Source: Methylocystis silviterrae
GTDB taxonomy: Bacteria; Pseudomonadota; Alphaproteobacteria; Rhizobiales; Beijerinckiaceae
Length of the DNA: 64,000 bases
Direction: 5' to 3'
Assembly (NCBI RefSeq): GCF_013350005.1
Contig: NZ_JABVWW010000001.1
Coordinates: 124,001 to 188,000 of the forward strand
Shown here one piece after another: positions 28,364 through 37,870 of this stretch (position 1 is the stretch's first letter; each line of letters begins with the position of its first letter). The notes below the pieces were generated by a model. That model searched no databases, was not told the DNA's origin, and saw nothing but the letters and a program-made list of their open reading frames with translations. The position numbers and the translations under genes are program-made.

Positions 28364-28690
28364 ATGCCACTGCTGGATACCTTGCTTGCCAAACGCGCGG
28401 AAGTTCTGAATGCCGCGAGTCGGCACGGCGCCTCGAATGTCCGGCTTTTCGGATCGGTCGCTCGAAGGTCGGAAACGCCCTCGAGCGATGTGGATATTTT
28501 GATCGATCTGGCGCGAGACCGCAGCTTCTCCGATTTCCTTGCGCTCGCCGAGGAGTTGGAAGAGCTGATCGGTCGAAAGGTCGACCTCGTCACCTCGCGG
28601 GGCCTCAGTCCGTATTTAAAACCGTTCGTCGAAAAGGAATTGCTCTGGCTCGAAGCTGACGGCGGCTGTTTGCAAAACGAGCACTACTGA
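28364..28690 (+). CDS. MNT-type minimal nucleotidyltransferase (MntA-like antitoxin), orphan
   Basis: A 108-residue protein with the minimal nucleotidyltransferase signature: VRLFGSVARRSETPSSDVDILIDL (GSxxR followed by DxD) and KVDLVTSRGL. Such proteins usually pair with a HEPN-domain (DUF86) toxin encoded immediately downstream and adenylylate it. Here no HEPN gene follows: 13 bases after the stop a 107-bp structured repeat begins. The last residues (CLQNEHY) go slightly beyond the usual end of the family and resemble the beginning of a HEPN partner, so a deletion or repeat insertion may have removed the toxin. It has GAGGA before the ATG, 22 bases after glcF. Confidence 0.82.
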   Translation: MPLLDTLLAKRAEVLNAASRHGASNVRLFGSVARRSETPSSDVDILIDLARDRSFSDFLALAEELEELIGRKVDLVTSRGLSPYLKPFVEKELLWLEADGGCLQNEHY

Positions 28691-28703
28691 CGGGATTGCC
28701 TGT

Positions 28704-28810
28704 GTCATTCCCGACGCGCGCGAAGCGAGCGATCGGGAATCCAGAGCCAGGTCAAAACTCATGGATTGATTCTGGATTCCCGGTCGGACCTTCGGTCCGC
28801 CGGGAATGAC
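28704..28810. repeat. 107-bp structured dispersed repeat, family A, copy 1
   Basis: Bounded by perfect 10-base inverted ends GTCATTCCCG/CGGGAATGAC. Contains an inner stem CGGACC-TTC-GGTCCG and ATCCAGAG...TTCTGGAT. The second copy at 36323-36429 has the same length and the same stems with compensated base changes. It lies between the MNT gene and the 3' end of trpS, so it may also act in termination. Confidence 0.93.
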
Positions 28811-28851
28811 ACGTCATGTGAACCGACCTAGCGGATCCGTGTAACTCGGGA

Positions 28852-29886
28852 CTAACGCAAAAACCCCACGATATCCTTCACCGCATTCATATTCTCACGG
28901 GCGATGGCGCGGGCGCGTTCCGCCCCGTCGCGCAGCACGCCGTCGACATAGCTCTCATCCTCACGAATGCGGCGCATTTTGTCGGTGATCGGCGCGAGCT
29001 TGGCGACGGCGAGATCGACAAGCGCGCTCTTGAAGGTCGAGAAATTGGCGCCGCCGAATTCGCCGAGCACTTCGGCCTTGCTGCGGCCCGAAAGCGCCGC
29101 GAAGATGCCGACGAGATTATAGGCCTCGGGGCGCCCTTCGAGGCCCTTTTCCTCGGAAGGCAGCGCGTCGGGGTCGGTCTTCGCCTTCTTCACCTTCTGC
29201 GCGATCTGATCGGCGTCATCCGACAAATTGATGCGCGAATAATCCGAAGCGTCCGACTTCGACATTTTCTTCGTGCCGTCGCGCAGGCTCATCACCCGCG
29301 TCGCGGGGCCGGAGATCAGCGGCTCGGGCAGGGGAAAGAAGGCCTCCCCAAAGCCGTTGCGCGCGATCGATTCCGAGAAGTCGTTGTTGAACTTCTGCGC
29401 GATATCGCGCGCGAGTTCGAGATGCTGCTTCTGGTCGTCGCCGACCGGCACATGCGTCGCGCGATAGATCAAAATGTCCGCGGCCATCAGCACCGGATAG
29501 TCGAGCAGGCCCATGGAGGCGTTCTCGCGATCCTTGCCGGCCTTGTCCTTGAACTGCGTCATGCGGTTGAGCCAGCCGATGCGCGCGACGCAATTCAGAA
29601 CCCAGGCGAGTTCGGCGTGCTCCGGCACCTGGCTCTGATTGAAGACGATGTTCTCCTTGGGGTCGATGCCGCAGGCGATGAAGGCGGCGGCGATCTCGCG
29701 CGTATTCGCCTTCAGCGCGATCGGGTCCTGCGGCACCGTGATCGCATGCAGGTCGACGACGCAATACATGCAGTCGAAGTTCTTCTGCAGCTCGACGAAT
29801 TTGACGATCGCGCCGAGATAGTTGCCGAGATGCAGATTGCCGGTGGACTGCACGCCCGAGAAGACGCGCTGAGGAAATGTGGACAT
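28852..29886 (-). CDS. trpS: Tryptophan-tRNA ligase
   Basis: Class I aminoacyl-tRNA synthetase charging tRNA-Trp. The 344-residue protein has the HIGH-type motif as TGNLHLGN, the KMSKS motif intact ([12 protein letters not shown]), SGVQSTG, and [14 protein letters not shown] in the tryptophan pocket. The ATG at 29886 (MSTFPQRV) was chosen; a TTG four codons upstream is the only longer option. It is on the same strand as hslU but 73 bases downstream of it. Confidence 0.97.
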   Translation of the reverse strand: MSTFPQRVFSGVQSTGNLHLGNYLGAIVKFVELQKNFDCMYCVVDLHAITVPQDPIALKANTREIAAAFIACGIDPKENIVFNQSQVPEHAELAWVLNCVARIGWLNRMTQFKDKAGKDRENASMGLLDYPVLMAADILIYRATHVPVGDDQKQHLELARDIAQKFNNDFSESIARNGFGEAFFPLPEPLISGPATRVMSLRDGTKKMSKSDASDYSRINLSDDADQIAQKVKKAKTDPDALPSEEKGLEGRPEAYNLVGIFAALSGRSKAEVLGEFGGANFSTFKSALVDLAVAKLAPITDKMRRIREDESYVDGVLRDGAERARAIARENMNAVKDIVGFLR

Positions 29887-29959
29887 GTGATTGGCCAAGG
29901 GTTTTGGGTTTGGCCGGTCTTATGGCGAGAAGCGCGCGCAGGCGCAAGTGCCGTGCATT

Positions 29960-31264
29960 TTACAAAATAAACCGGCTCAAATCGCGGTTCTTCGCCAGAT
30001 CGCCGATATGCTCCTCGACATAGGCGCCGTCGATCACGATACGGTCGCCCGCGCGGTCGGACGCCGAGAAACTGATGTCGTCGAGCACGCGCTCCATGAC
30101 CGTCTGCAGGCGCCGCGCGCCAATATTCTCGACTGAGGTGTTCACCTGAACGGCAACCTTGGCGATCGCGTCGACGGCGGACGGCGCAAATTCGAGCGTC
30201 AGGCCCTCCGTGCCCAGCAGCGCGGAATATTGCTTCGTCAGACAGGCCTCGGTTTCGGTCAGAATGCGGCGGAAATCGTCTTCATTGAGCGAGGCGAGTT
30301 CGACACGAATTGGCAGGCGCCCCTGAAGTTCCGGCAGCAGGTCTGAGGGCTTCGCCACATGGAAGGCGCCGGAGGCGATGAACAGCACATGGTCGGTCTT
30401 CACCGTTCCATGTTTCGTCGCGACCGTCGTGCCTTCGATGAGCGGCAGAAGATCACGCTGCACGCCTTCGCGCGAGACGTCGGCGCCGCCGCGGCCTTCG
30501 CGCGCGCAGATCTTGTCCATCTCGTCGATGAAGACGATGCCGTTGTTCTCGACCTCGTGGATCGCCTCGCGGACGCTCGCTTCCTGATCGATCAGCTTGT
30601 CGCTCTCTTCGGCGATCAGAGGTCCCTGCGCCTCTTTGACCGAGAGTTTGCGCGGCTTGCCGCGCTGCATCGCCTTGCCGAAAATATCGCCGAGCGAGAA
30701 GGCGGAGACGCTCGCGCCGGGCATGTTCGGCAGTTCGAACATCGGCATCGAGGAGCCCGACTGCGTCAGCTCGACTTCGATTTCCTTGTCGTCGAGTTCG
30801 CCCGCGCGCAGGCGGCGCCGAAACGTTTCACGCGTGCCAGGTGACGCGGCGGGCCCCACCAGCGCATCGAGCGTGCGCTCTTCGGCCGCTTGCTGCGCGC
30901 GCGCCTGCACGTCCTTGCGGCGGCGCTCCTTGACCATCACGATGGCGACCTCGATCAGATCGCGCACAATCTGTTCGACGTCGCGGCCGACATAGCCGAC
31001 CTCGGTGAATTTCGTCGCTTCGACTTTGATGAAGGGCGCATTGGCGAGACGCGCGAGACGGCGGGCGATCTCGGTCTTGCCGCAGCCTGTCGGTCCGATC
31101 ATCAGGATGTTCTTGGGCAGCACCTCTTCGCGCATCTGGCCTTCGAGCTGCAGCCGCCGCCAGCGGTTGCGCAGCGCGATCGCCACGGCGCGCTTGGCGT
31201 CGCTTTGCCCAACGATATAGCGATCAAGTTCGGAAACGATCTCGCGCGGCGAGAAGTCGGCCAT
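29960..31264 (-). CDS. hslU: HslUV protease ATPase subunit HslU (ClpY)
   Basis: The AAA+ unfoldase that feeds substrates to the HslV peptidase. The 434-residue protein has Walker [16 protein letters not shown], Walker [13 protein letters not shown], the pore-loop region [13 protein letters not shown], the intermediate I domain (about residues 110-230), and the C-terminal DLSRFIL that inserts into HslV. The start at 31264 (MADFSPRE) has AAGGA upstream; the frame extending to 31345 lies in the intergenic region. It follows hslV on the same strand with 96 bases between. Confidence 0.97.
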   Translation of the reverse strand: MADFSPREIVSELDRYIVGQSDAKRAVAIALRNRWRRLQLEGQMREEVLPKNILMIGPTGCGKTEIARRLARLANAPFIKVEATKFTEVGYVGRDVEQIVRDLIEVAIVMVKERRRKDVQARAQQAAEERTLDALVGPAASPGTRETFRRRLRAGELDDKEIEVELTQSGSSMPMFELPNMPGASVSAFSLGDIFGKAMQRGKPRKLSVKEAQGPLIAEESDKLIDQEASVREAIHEVENNGIVFIDEMDKICAREGRGGADVSREGVQRDLLPLIEGTTVATKHGTVKTDHVLFIASGAFHVAKPSDLLPELQGRLPIRVELASLNEDDFRRILTETEACLTKQYSALLGTEGLTLEFAPSAVDAIAKVAVQVNTSVENIGARRLQTVMERVLDDISFSASDRAGDRIVIDGAYVEEHIGDLAKNRDLSRFIL

Positions 31265-31360
31265 GGTGAGTTCCTTCGGAACGGCAGTAGGCAGGGCAGT
31301 AAGCAGTAGACAATCGGCTGTGGGATATTCGTCATTGCCGACCAACGATTGCCGACCGCC

Positions 31361-31924
31361 TTAGATCTTCTCCACCACCACATTCTGGTTGGTATAGACG
31401 CAAATCTCGGAGGCGATCACCATTGCGCGGCGGGCGATGGCTTCGGCGTCGAGGGATGAATCGAGCAGGGCGCGCCCGGCGGCGAGCGCGTAGTTTCCGC
31501 CCGAACCAATGGCGGCCACCGCGCCTTCGCCCGTGCCTTCCGGCTCAAGCACGTCGCCGGAGCCGGTGAGCACGAGGCCGACGCTCTTGTCGGCGACGAG
31601 CATCATCGCCTCGAGGCGCCGCAGATAGCGGTCCATACGCCAGTCCTTGGCGAGTTCGACGCAAGCGCGCATCAATTGTCCGGGATATTGCTCCAGCTTC
31701 GATTCAAGCCGTTCGAAGAGCGTGAAGGCGTCGGCGGTCGCGCCGGCGAAACCAGCGATCACGTCGCCCTTGCCCAGACGGCGCACTTTCTTGGCGTTGC
31801 CCTTCATGATCGTCTGGCCGAGGCTGACCTGGCCGTCGCCGGCGATCACCGTTTCTCCGGCTTTCTTGACGAGGATGATTGTCGTCGCATGCATGGCCGC
31901 AAAGCGGTGTTGTTCGCTATCCAT
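31361..31924 (-). CDS. hslV: HslUV protease proteolytic subunit HslV (ClpQ)
   Basis: Threonine peptidase of the HslUV heat-shock protease. The 187-residue protein contains [10 protein letters not shown], in which a Thr after removal of a short propeptide is the nucleophile, with [13 protein letters not shown] and [14 protein letters not shown] typical of HslV. The ATG at 31924 gives an 11-residue leader; an internal ATG at 31894 is an alternative start. It is the first gene of the hslVU pair. A possible heat-shock promoter lies at 31954-31983. Confidence 0.96.
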   Translation of the reverse strand: MDSEQHRFAAMHATTIILVKKAGETVIAGDGQVSLGQTIMKGNAKKVRRLGKGDVIAGFAGATADAFTLFERLESKLEQYPGQLMRACVELAKDWRMDRYLRRLEAMMLVADKSVGLVLTGSGDVLEPEGTGEGAVAAIGSGGNYALAAGRALLDSSLDAEAIARRAMVIASEICVYTNQNVVVEKI

Positions 31925-31953
31925 TCGCCGTATCCAGCCTGAGATGTCCAGCC

Positions 31954-31983
31954 GATGTAAGGTTTGGCGGCGATTTGAGCAAG
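31954..31983 (-). promoter_or_regulatory. Possible RpoH-type promoter of hslVU
   Basis: On the minus strand CTTGCT (31983-31978) is followed after 16 bases by CTTACATC (31961-31954), which resembles the alphaproteobacterial heat-shock pattern CTTGAA/CYTATNT, about 30 bases before the hslV start. The -35 match is imperfect. Confidence 0.35.
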
Positions 31984-32046
31984 GGCGGAGCGGCGGCAGG
32001 GCAGCCGCGCTCTTCGCTAGTCGGGCTCGGATTTAAAACGCCAGAC

Positions 32047-32733
32047 TCACTCGCGCGGCGCGCCGGCGAGCGGCGCAGGAAAATCCAGGACCTCGCGCGT
32101 ATAGGTCTCATGCACCTCGGAGAGAGGACGTTGATCGCGCGCATAGACCACGGCGGTGTGCTCGAAGAGGTCGTGCGGAATGGAGAGCGCGCCGCTGGCC
32201 TTTTCAGGCGAGGCCGTCGGGACGGCCGAAAGCTCCCAGCCTTCGGGCAAGGGCGACCAGCGCATCTTCATGTCGATGGTGCGACGGAACGGCTGCAGCG
32301 GCGCGATGGCCTTGCCGAAGGGCGTTTCCGTCATCTCCAGCGCGCGGTTCATTTCATCGGAAAGGCGCCCAGGCACATACCAATTGTCAGCCTCCGAGAG
32401 CACGTGATCGCCGCAGGCGAGCTGCACGCGCCGATATTTCACCGGCTCCTCGTCGCTGACGTCGAGCCGCCGGCGGGTCTCCGCGCTCGGCTGCTGCTCG
32501 ATCCCAGCAACGCGGCGAGCGACGATCTTGGGCTCCGCGGACATCTTGTGATCGGCGCACCATTTCTCGAGCGTCGCCGTCGCGCTGCGGCTTGCGAGCA
32601 GGGAGGCATTGAGCGTTTCCATGAGCGCCAGCGCTTCAACGCGCGACACGAAGCCGTCCCGCCAAGGCTCGCCGGCGGCCGGAATGGACATCAAAGGCGC
32701 CGCGAGGAGCGCCAAACCGAGCCTAAGTCGCAT
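32047..32733 (-). CDS. Exported protein with UbiC (chorismate lyase)/UTRA-like features
   Basis: A 228-residue protein with a signal peptide (MRLRLGLALLAAPLMSIPAAGEP). The mature part follows the pattern of the chorismate-lyase/UTRA fold: RRVQLACGDHVLSEADNWYVP, then TETPFGKAI, and near the end VYARDQRPLSEVHETYTREVLDF. Chorismate lyase (UbiC) is cytoplasmic, so an exported member is unexpected and catalysis is not claimed. AGGAG precedes the ATG at 32733. The frame extending to 32934 is not supported. Divergent from hisB. Confidence 0.6.
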   Translation of the reverse strand: MRLRLGLALLAAPLMSIPAAGEPWRDGFVSRVEALALMETLNASLLASRSATATLEKWCADHKMSAEPKIVARRVAGIEQQPSAETRRRLDVSDEEPVKYRRVQLACGDHVLSEADNWYVPGRLSDEMNRALEMTETPFGKAIAPLQPFRRTIDMKMRWSPLPEGWELSAVPTASPEKASGALSIPHDLFEHTAVVYARDQRPLSEVHETYTREVLDFPAPLAGAPRE

Positions 32734-33104
32734 GTTTTCAAGTCTCCTGGCGCCCGCGCGGCGATTCTCGCCACGACTTCGCTGCGGTGCCGGCCGCCAC
32801 CGGCCAAAGTCGCCGCCGCTGAGGCATTTAGCGTCTTCTTGATGCGTTGTCGCGAAGCTACAAGCGCCTGCCGGCGTCGGAGATATTGCCGTGGTCGCGC
32901 TTAACCAGGGAATCGACGCGAACAGACGGACCATTCTTTGTTTTGTGTCCGATCTGCCGACAAGCGGCGTTCGTTGGCGCGCATCTCGCTTCTCTTTGAC
33001 GCCCGAGCGGTTCGGGTGGCGAATCCAGGGCGGAGTTGCTACAAGCTGGCCGCTTGCGGCCGGAGTCGCCGGAAACGCCGGTAGGGCCCAAGAAAAGGCT
33101 GGAA
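32734..33104. other. Intergenic region upstream of hisB
   Basis: About 370 bases between divergent genes. No convincing ORF, RNA or leader attenuator with a run of His codons was seen. It must contain the promoter of the histidine operon. Confidence 0.5.
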
Positions 33105-33701
33105 ATGCGCAGCGCGACGATCGAGCGCAACACCAAGGAAACCAAAATCACGGTCACCGTCGACCTCGACGGTGACGGCCGCTCGGATATATCGACCGGC
33201 GTGGGATTTTTCGATCATATGCTCGACCAGATCGCTCGTCATGCGCCGCTGGATCTTGCCGTGCGCGCTGAGGGCGATCTGCACATCGACGGTCATCACA
33301 CGGTCGAGGACGTCGGCATCGCCATCGGCCAGGCGGTGGATCGCGCGCTTGGAGACCGCAAGGGCATTTCCCGCTACGGCGACGCGCATGTGCCGCTCGA
33401 CGAGGCCCTGACCCGTGTCGTCGTGGACGTTTCGGGGCGGCCCTTTCTTGTTTACGAGGTCGCATTTCCGGCGCAGCGGATCGGCGGCTTCGATACCGAG
33501 CTGATGCGCGAATTTTTCCAGGCCTTTGCGGTTCACGCCCAGGTCGGGCTGCACATCGAATGCCTGCGCGGCGTCAACAGCCACCATATCGCCGAAAGCG
33601 CCTTCAAGGGCTTCGCGCGCGCCTTCGGCAAGGCGGTGGCGATCGATCCGCGCCGCACGCAGGGGGAAGCGCCTTCCACCAAGGGAACGCTCACCGCCTG
33701 A
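33105..33701 (+). CDS. hisB: Imidazoleglycerol-phosphate dehydratase HisB
   Basis: Catalyses the sixth step of histidine synthesis. The 198-residue monofunctional protein has the manganese-binding repeats [12 protein letters not shown] and [11 protein letters not shown], and later [11 protein letters not shown] and [13 protein letters not shown]. The start at 33105 (MRSATIERN) matches the family; the frame opening at 33036 would add 23 residues of poor similarity. It is first in the operon hisB-DUF2628-hisH-hisA-hisF-hisE-coaA. Confidence 0.97.
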   Translation: MRSATIERNTKETKITVTVDLDGDGRSDISTGVGFFDHMLDQIARHAPLDLAVRAEGDLHIDGHHTVEDVGIAIGQAVDRALGDRKGISRYGDAHVPLDEALTRVVVDVSGRPFLVYEVAFPAQRIGGFDTELMREFFQAFAVHAQVGLHIECLRGVNSHHIAESAFKGFARAFGKAVAIDPRRTQGEAPSTKGTLTA

Positions 33702-33733
33702 GAGAGGCGAGTGACGCCGAGAGGGGAAGGCCG

Positions 33734-34132
33734 ATGGCGATATTCACTGTTCATTTTCCGCGAATGGCGTCGGGCCAGCTTCCCGCGCCGGAAAAGATCG
33801 TCTTCCTGCGCGACGGGTTTTCCTGGCCGGCCTTTATTTTTGGTCCGTTCTGGCTGGCCTGGCGCAGAGCTTGGCTCGTCGCGGGGCTGTGGACGCTTCT
33901 TCTCGTCGCCTTGGCGCTCATCGCCTGGCAGCTGCGGGTATCGCGCGACGCGATGTCCTGGCTGACGCTCGGGCTCGCTGTTTGGCTCGGTTTCGAGGGG
34001 GAACGGCTTGTCGGCTGGAATTTGGCGCGTCGCGGCTATGTCGAGCAGGATCTCGTCATTGGCGATGACCTCGACGAGGCGGAGGCGACCTATTTCCACC
34101 GCCATCGCCCTTCTGGGGAGCCCGCTCCTTGA
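33734..34132 (+). CDS. DUF2628 membrane protein
   Basis: A 132-residue protein of the DUF2628 family: N-terminal [39 protein letters not shown], then two or three hydrophobic helices (about residues 38-60 and 70-95) and a soluble tail. The function is unknown. This gene regularly sits between hisB and hisH in Hyphomicrobiales, which supports both the call and the phylogeny. It has GGGGAAGG before the ATG. Its TGA overlaps the TTG start of hisH. Confidence 0.88.
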   Translation: MAIFTVHFPRMASGQLPAPEKIVFLRDGFSWPAFIFGPFWLAWRRAWLVAGLWTLLLVALALIAWQLRVSRDAMSWLTLGLAVWLGFEGERLVGWNLARRGYVEQDLVIGDDLDEAEATYFHRHRPSGEPAP

Positions 34133-34779
34133 CGACCGCGATCATCGACTATGGGTCGGGCAATCTGCATTCCGCCTTGAAAGCCTTTGAGCGCGCCGCC
34201 CGCGAGTCACAGGCGCAAGACGACATTCGCGTCACCAGCGATCCTGACGTCGTGCGCGCCGCCGAGCGCGTCGTTCTGCCGGGCGTCGGCGCTTTCGCCG
34301 ATTGTCGCCGCGGCCTGATGGCGATCGAGGGTCTTTACGCCGCCCTGCAGGAGGCGGTTATCGACCGTGGCCGGCCGTTCTTAGGGATTTGCGTCGGGAT
34401 GCAGCTCATGGGCGCGCGCGGCCTTGAACATGGCGAAACGCCGGGCCTCGGCTGGATTCCGGGAGACGTCGCGGCGATCGAGCCTGCGGATCCTTCGCTG
34501 AAAATCCCGCATATGGGTTGGAATACGCTGACGCTGAGCCGGGAACATCCGCTCTTTGCCGGCGTGCCGACGGGAGAGCGTGGATTGCACGCCTATTTCG
34601 TGCACTCGTTCCAGCTGACGCCGGCGTCGTCAGAACATGTTCTCGCGACAACCGACTATGGCGCGCCGCTCACCGCGGCTGTGGCGCGCGACAATCTCGT
34701 CGGCGTGCAGTTCCATCCCGAAAAAAGCCAGAGGCTGGGCCTAGCGTTGATCGGCAATTTCCTGAGGTGGCGTCCGTGA
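34129..34779 (+). CDS. hisH: Imidazole glycerol phosphate synthase glutaminase subunit HisH
   Basis: A class I glutamine amidotransferase giving ammonia to HisF. The 216-residue protein has [12 protein letters not shown], the nucleophile elbow [12 protein letters not shown] with the catalytic Cys, and the His/Glu pair in [10 protein letters not shown]. The start is TTG, which overlaps the DUF2628 stop (TTGA), so translation is coupled. The TGA stop overlaps the GTG start of hisA. Confidence 0.97.
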   Translation: MTTAIIDYGSGNLHSALKAFERAARESQAQDDIRVTSDPDVVRAAERVVLPGVGAFADCRRGLMAIEGLYAALQEAVIDRGRPFLGICVGMQLMGARGLEHGETPGLGWIPGDVAAIEPADPSLKIPHMGWNTLTLSREHPLFAGVPTGERGLHAYFVHSFQLTPASSEHVLATTDYGAPLTAAVARDNLVGVQFHPEKSQRLGLALIGNFLRWRP

Positions 34780-35522
34780 TTCTGTTTCCCGCAATCGATT
34801 TGAAGGAAGGGCAATGCGTGCGCCTCGCCCAGGGCGATATGGACCGCGCGACCGTGTTCAATGACGACCCTGCGGAGCAGGCGCGCGCCTTCCAGCGGGT
34901 CGGGTTCGAATATCTGCATGTCGTCGATCTCGACGGCGCTTTCGCCGGCGCGCCGCGCAACGCCCAGGCGGTCGAATCCATTCTCGCCGCGCTGACGATT
35001 CCCGTGCAGCTCGGCGGCGGCATTCGCGACATGCGCACGCTGTCGCGCTGGTTGGAAAAAGGCGTTGCGCGCGTCATCATCGGCACGGCGGCTGTCAAGG
35101 ACCCGTCTTTCGTGCGTGAGGCGGCGCGCCTTCACCCGGGCCGCGTTGCCGTAGGGGTCGACGCCAAGAACGGTTTTGTCGCCGTCGACGGCTGGTCGCG
35201 CGCGACACGCATGTCGGCGCTCGATCTCGGCAAGAGCTTCGAAGACGCGGGGGTGAGCGCCATCATCTACACCGACATCTCGCGCGACGGCGTTTTGACC
35301 GGCCTCAATATCGAGGCGACCCTGGCGCTCGCCGACGCCTTGACGATTCCCGTCATCGCCTCGGGCGGCCTCGCGTCGCTCGCCGACGTGGAGCGGCTGC
35401 TGCAGCCCGATTGCCGCAAGCTTGCCGGCGCCATCACCGGACGGGCGCTCTACGACGGGCGGCTCGATCCGGCGCAGGCGTTGGCGATGATCCGCGCGCG
35501 TGCGGCGACCGAGAACGCGTGA
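34776..35522 (+). CDS. hisA: Phosphoribosylformimino-5-aminoimidazole carboxamide ribotide isomerase HisA
   Basis: Isomerises ProFAR to PRFAR. The 248-residue (beta-alpha)8 barrel begins [20 protein letters not shown], with the catalytic Asp in AIDLK and a second in [15 protein letters not shown], and phosphate sites LGGGIRDM and ASGGLAS. The start is GTG, overlapping the hisH stop (GTGA). The stop overlaps the hisF ATG (TGATG). Confidence 0.97.
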   Translation: MILFPAIDLKEGQCVRLAQGDMDRATVFNDDPAEQARAFQRVGFEYLHVVDLDGAFAGAPRNAQAVESILAALTIPVQLGGGIRDMRTLSRWLEKGVARVIIGTAAVKDPSFVREAARLHPGRVAVGVDAKNGFVAVDGWSRATRMSALDLGKSFEDAGVSAIIYTDISRDGVLTGLNIEATLALADALTIPVIASGGLASLADVERLLQPDCRKLAGAITGRALYDGRLDPAQALAMIRARAATENA

Positions 35523-36301
35523 TGCTGAAAGCGCGCGTCATTCCCTGCCTGGACGTGAAAGGAGGACGCGTCGTCAAGGGCGTCAATTTCGTCGATCTGC
35601 GCGACGCCGGCGATCCGGTCGAATGCGCCATCGCCTATGACGCCGCCGGCGCCGACGAGCTCTGCTTTCTCGACATCACCGCAAGCCATGAAGACCGCGG
35701 CATTCTGCTCGACGTCGTGCAGCGCACGGCGGAAGCCTGCTTCATGCCGCTGACTGTGGGCGGCGGCGTGCGCACGCTGGACGACATCCGTAATCTGCTG
35801 CTCGCCGGCGCCGACAAAGTCTCGATCAATTCCGCCGCCGTGGCCAATCCCGGCTTCGTTCGCGAAGCGTCGGAAAAATTTGGCGCGCAATGCATCGTCG
35901 TGGCCATTGACGCCAAGCGCGCAGCCGAGGAACGTTGGGAAATCTTCACCCATGGCGGGCGCCGCGCAACGGGGATCGACGCAGTGCAATATGCGCGCGA
36001 CGTCAGCGAACTCGGCGCAGGCGAAATCCTGCTGACCTCCATGGATCGCGACGGCACGAAGAGCGGCTTCGACATCGCGCTGACGCGGGCCGTCGCCGAC
36101 GCGGTGCAGGTGCCGGTCATCGCCTCGGGCGGCGTTGGGACGCTCGACCATCTCGTCGCCGGCGTCAAGGAAGGCCATGCGAGCGCCGTGCTCGCCGCTT
36201 CGATCTTCCATTTCGGCGAATATTCGATCCCGCAGGCGAAGCTGCATATGGCGGCGGCGGGGCTGCCGATGCGCCTCGACGGCTTGGAGGCGATGGGATG
36301 A
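35522..36301 (+). CDS. hisF: Imidazole glycerol phosphate synthase cyclase subunit HisF
   Basis: Makes imidazoleglycerol phosphate and AICAR from PRFAR with ammonia from HisH. The 259-residue barrel has [18 protein letters not shown] (catalytic Asp), [34 protein letters not shown] (second catalytic Asp) and ASGGVGTL. It is coupled to hisA by TGATG. After hisF the operon is interrupted by a 223-base stretch filled with repeats before hisE. Confidence 0.97.
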   Translation: MLKARVIPCLDVKGGRVVKGVNFVDLRDAGDPVECAIAYDAAGADELCFLDITASHEDRGILLDVVQRTAEACFMPLTVGGGVRTLDDIRNLLLAGADKVSINSAAVANPGFVREASEKFGAQCIVVAIDAKRAAEERWEIFTHGGRRATGIDAVQYARDVSELGAGEILLTSMDRDGTKSGFDIALTRAVADAVQVPVIASGGVGTLDHLVAGVKEGHASAVLAASIFHFGEYSIPQAKLHMAAAGLPMRLDGLEAMG

Positions 36302-36322
36302 TGGCTGTTGAACGGCTCGGAT

Positions 36323-36429
36323 GTCATTCCCGACGCGCGCAACGCGCGCGATCGGGAATCCAGAGCAAGACCAGCATTCTTGAATTGGCTCTGGATTCCC
36401 GGTCAGGCCTTCGGCCTGCCGGGAATGAC
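36323..36429. repeat. 107-bp structured dispersed repeat, family A, copy 2
   Basis: Same outer inverted ends (GTCATTCCCG/CGGGAATGAC) as at 28704. The inner stem is CAGGCC-TTC-GGCCTG in place of CGGACC-TTC-GGTCCG, so both sides changed together. The stem ATCCAGAGC/GCTCTGGAT is also kept. It lies between hisF and hisE inside the operon, so it is transcribed. Confidence 0.93.
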
Positions 36430-36479
36430 ACGGCGCAAGCGATCGGCGCTTGCGGGTTCAATATCGAGCGCCGAGCCTG

Positions 36480-36519
36480 CTCCCTCTCCCGCGAAGCGGG
36501 GGAGGGTTGGGGAGGGGGG
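36480..36519. repeat. Family B palindromic repeat upstream of hisE
   Basis: CTCCCTCTCCCGC-GAA-GCGGGGGAGGG forms a strong hairpin ending in GGTTGGGGAGGGG. The G-rich right arm ends six bases before the hisE ATG and so supplies the ribosome binding site. Confidence 0.85.
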
Positions 36520-36524
36520 CTGTC

Positions 36525-36848
36525 ATGAGTTTCACGCTCGACGATCTCGCGGCGCTCATCAAATCACGCCGCGAGGACGACGCCTCGACCTCCTATACGA
36601 AGACCTTGCTCGACGCGGGAATGCCGCGCATCGCCAAGAAATTCGGCGAAGAGGCGGTCGAAACCGTCATTGCGGCGATGGAGGGCGACCGAAGCGCGCT
36701 CGTCAATGAAGCCGCGGACACGTTCTATCATCTTCTGGTCATGCTCGAAGCGCGGGACATTTCGCTCGACGACGTGTTGCGCGAACTGGAGCGGCGCACG
36801 AAACAATCCGGGCTGGCCGAGAAAGCCGCGCGCGGAGCAAAGGAATGA
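36525..36848 (+). CDS. hisE: Phosphoribosyl-ATP diphosphatase HisE
   Basis: Hydrolyses PR-ATP to PR-AMP, the second histidine step. The 107-residue all-alpha protein has [29 protein letters not shown] (the EExxE-type metal site) and [16 protein letters not shown]. The only purine-rich sequence before the ATG at 36525 is the right arm of a palindromic repeat. The TGA overlaps the ATG of coaA. Confidence 0.96.
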   Translation: MSFTLDDLAALIKSRREDDASTSYTKTLLDAGMPRIAKKFGEEAVETVIAAMEGDRSALVNEAADTFYHLLVMLEARDISLDDVLRELERRTKQSGLAEKAARGAKE

Positions 36849-37807
36849 CGGTGGCGGAGCTCGTCCCCAACAACGAGGCTCTTTCCCCCTACCGGCATTT
36901 TACGCGCGCCGAATGGGCGTCGCTGCGCGCCGATACGCCGCTGACGCTGACGCTCGATGATCTCGTCCGGCTAAAATCGCTCAACGATCCGATCTCGCTC
37001 GAAGAAGTCATCGAGATCTATCTGCCGCTGTCGCGCCTGCTGGCTCTTTACGTTGCGGCGACGCAAGGCCTCTTCAAGGCGACGCAACGCTTTCTCGGCG
37101 CCGAGGACGGCAAGGTTCCTTACATTATCGGCGTCGCGGGCTCCGTCGCCGTGGGCAAATCCACGACGGCGCGCGTGCTGCGCGCGCTGTTGTCGCGCTG
37201 GCCGAACACGCCGAAAGTGGAGCTCATCACCACCGACGGATTTCTTTTGCCCAACAGAATCCTTGAAGCCGAAAGGTTGATGGACAAGAAGGGCTTTCCG
37301 GAAAGCTACGACAACAAATCGCTGCTGCGATTCCTCTCCGATGTGAAGGCGGGACGGCGCAACGTCTGCGCGCCGGTCTATTCGCATATGACCTATGACG
37401 TCGTCGAGGGCGAAGCGAGCTGCGTCGACCGGCCCGACATTCTCATCGTCGAAGGCGTCAACGTTCTGCTTGCGCCGCGCATGCGCGACGGCCGCGAAAT
37501 TCCCTTCGTCTCCGACTTCTTCGATTTCTCGGTCTATCTCGACGCGCCTGAAGACGTGCTGGAGCGATGGTATGTGGAGCGCTTTCGCCGGCTTCAGCAG
37601 ACGGCGTTCCGCGATCCGGAATCCTACTTCCGCGTCTATGCCGATCTCGACGCAGAGGAGACGACGCGCGTCGCAAAAGACATATGGACGCGCATCAACC
37701 TCGAGAATCTGCGCCAGAACATCGCGCCCACGCGCCCGCGCGCGAGTTTGATCCTCACCAAGGACGCCGATCACAGGATCGAGGAAGTGGCGCTTCGGAA
37801 GTTGTAA
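36845..37807 (+). CDS. coaA: Type I pantothenate kinase CoaA
   Basis: Phosphorylates pantothenate, the first step of coenzyme A synthesis. The 320-residue protein has the P-loop [36 protein letters not shown] and EGVNVLL, typical of CoaA. It overlaps hisE by four bases (ATGA), an arrangement also found in related Hyphomicrobiales, so it is cotranscribed with the histidine genes. Confidence 0.97.
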   Translation: MTVAELVPNNEALSPYRHFTRAEWASLRADTPLTLTLDDLVRLKSLNDPISLEEVIEIYLPLSRLLALYVAATQGLFKATQRFLGAEDGKVPYIIGVAGSVAVGKSTTARVLRALLSRWPNTPKVELITTDGFLLPNRILEAERLMDKKGFPESYDNKSLLRFLSDVKAGRRNVCAPVYSHMTYDVVEGEASCVDRPDILIVEGVNVLLAPRMRDGREIPFVSDFFDFSVYLDAPEDVLERWYVERFRRLQQTAFRDPESYFRVYADLDAEETTRVAKDIWTRINLENLRQNIAPTRPRASLILTKDADHRIEEVALRKL

Positions 37808-37870
37808 GCTTGGGTTCATCGGCATTGCGGAGTTCGCTCTGCCGCTGGGGCGCGGCAAAGAGGTGAGCGC

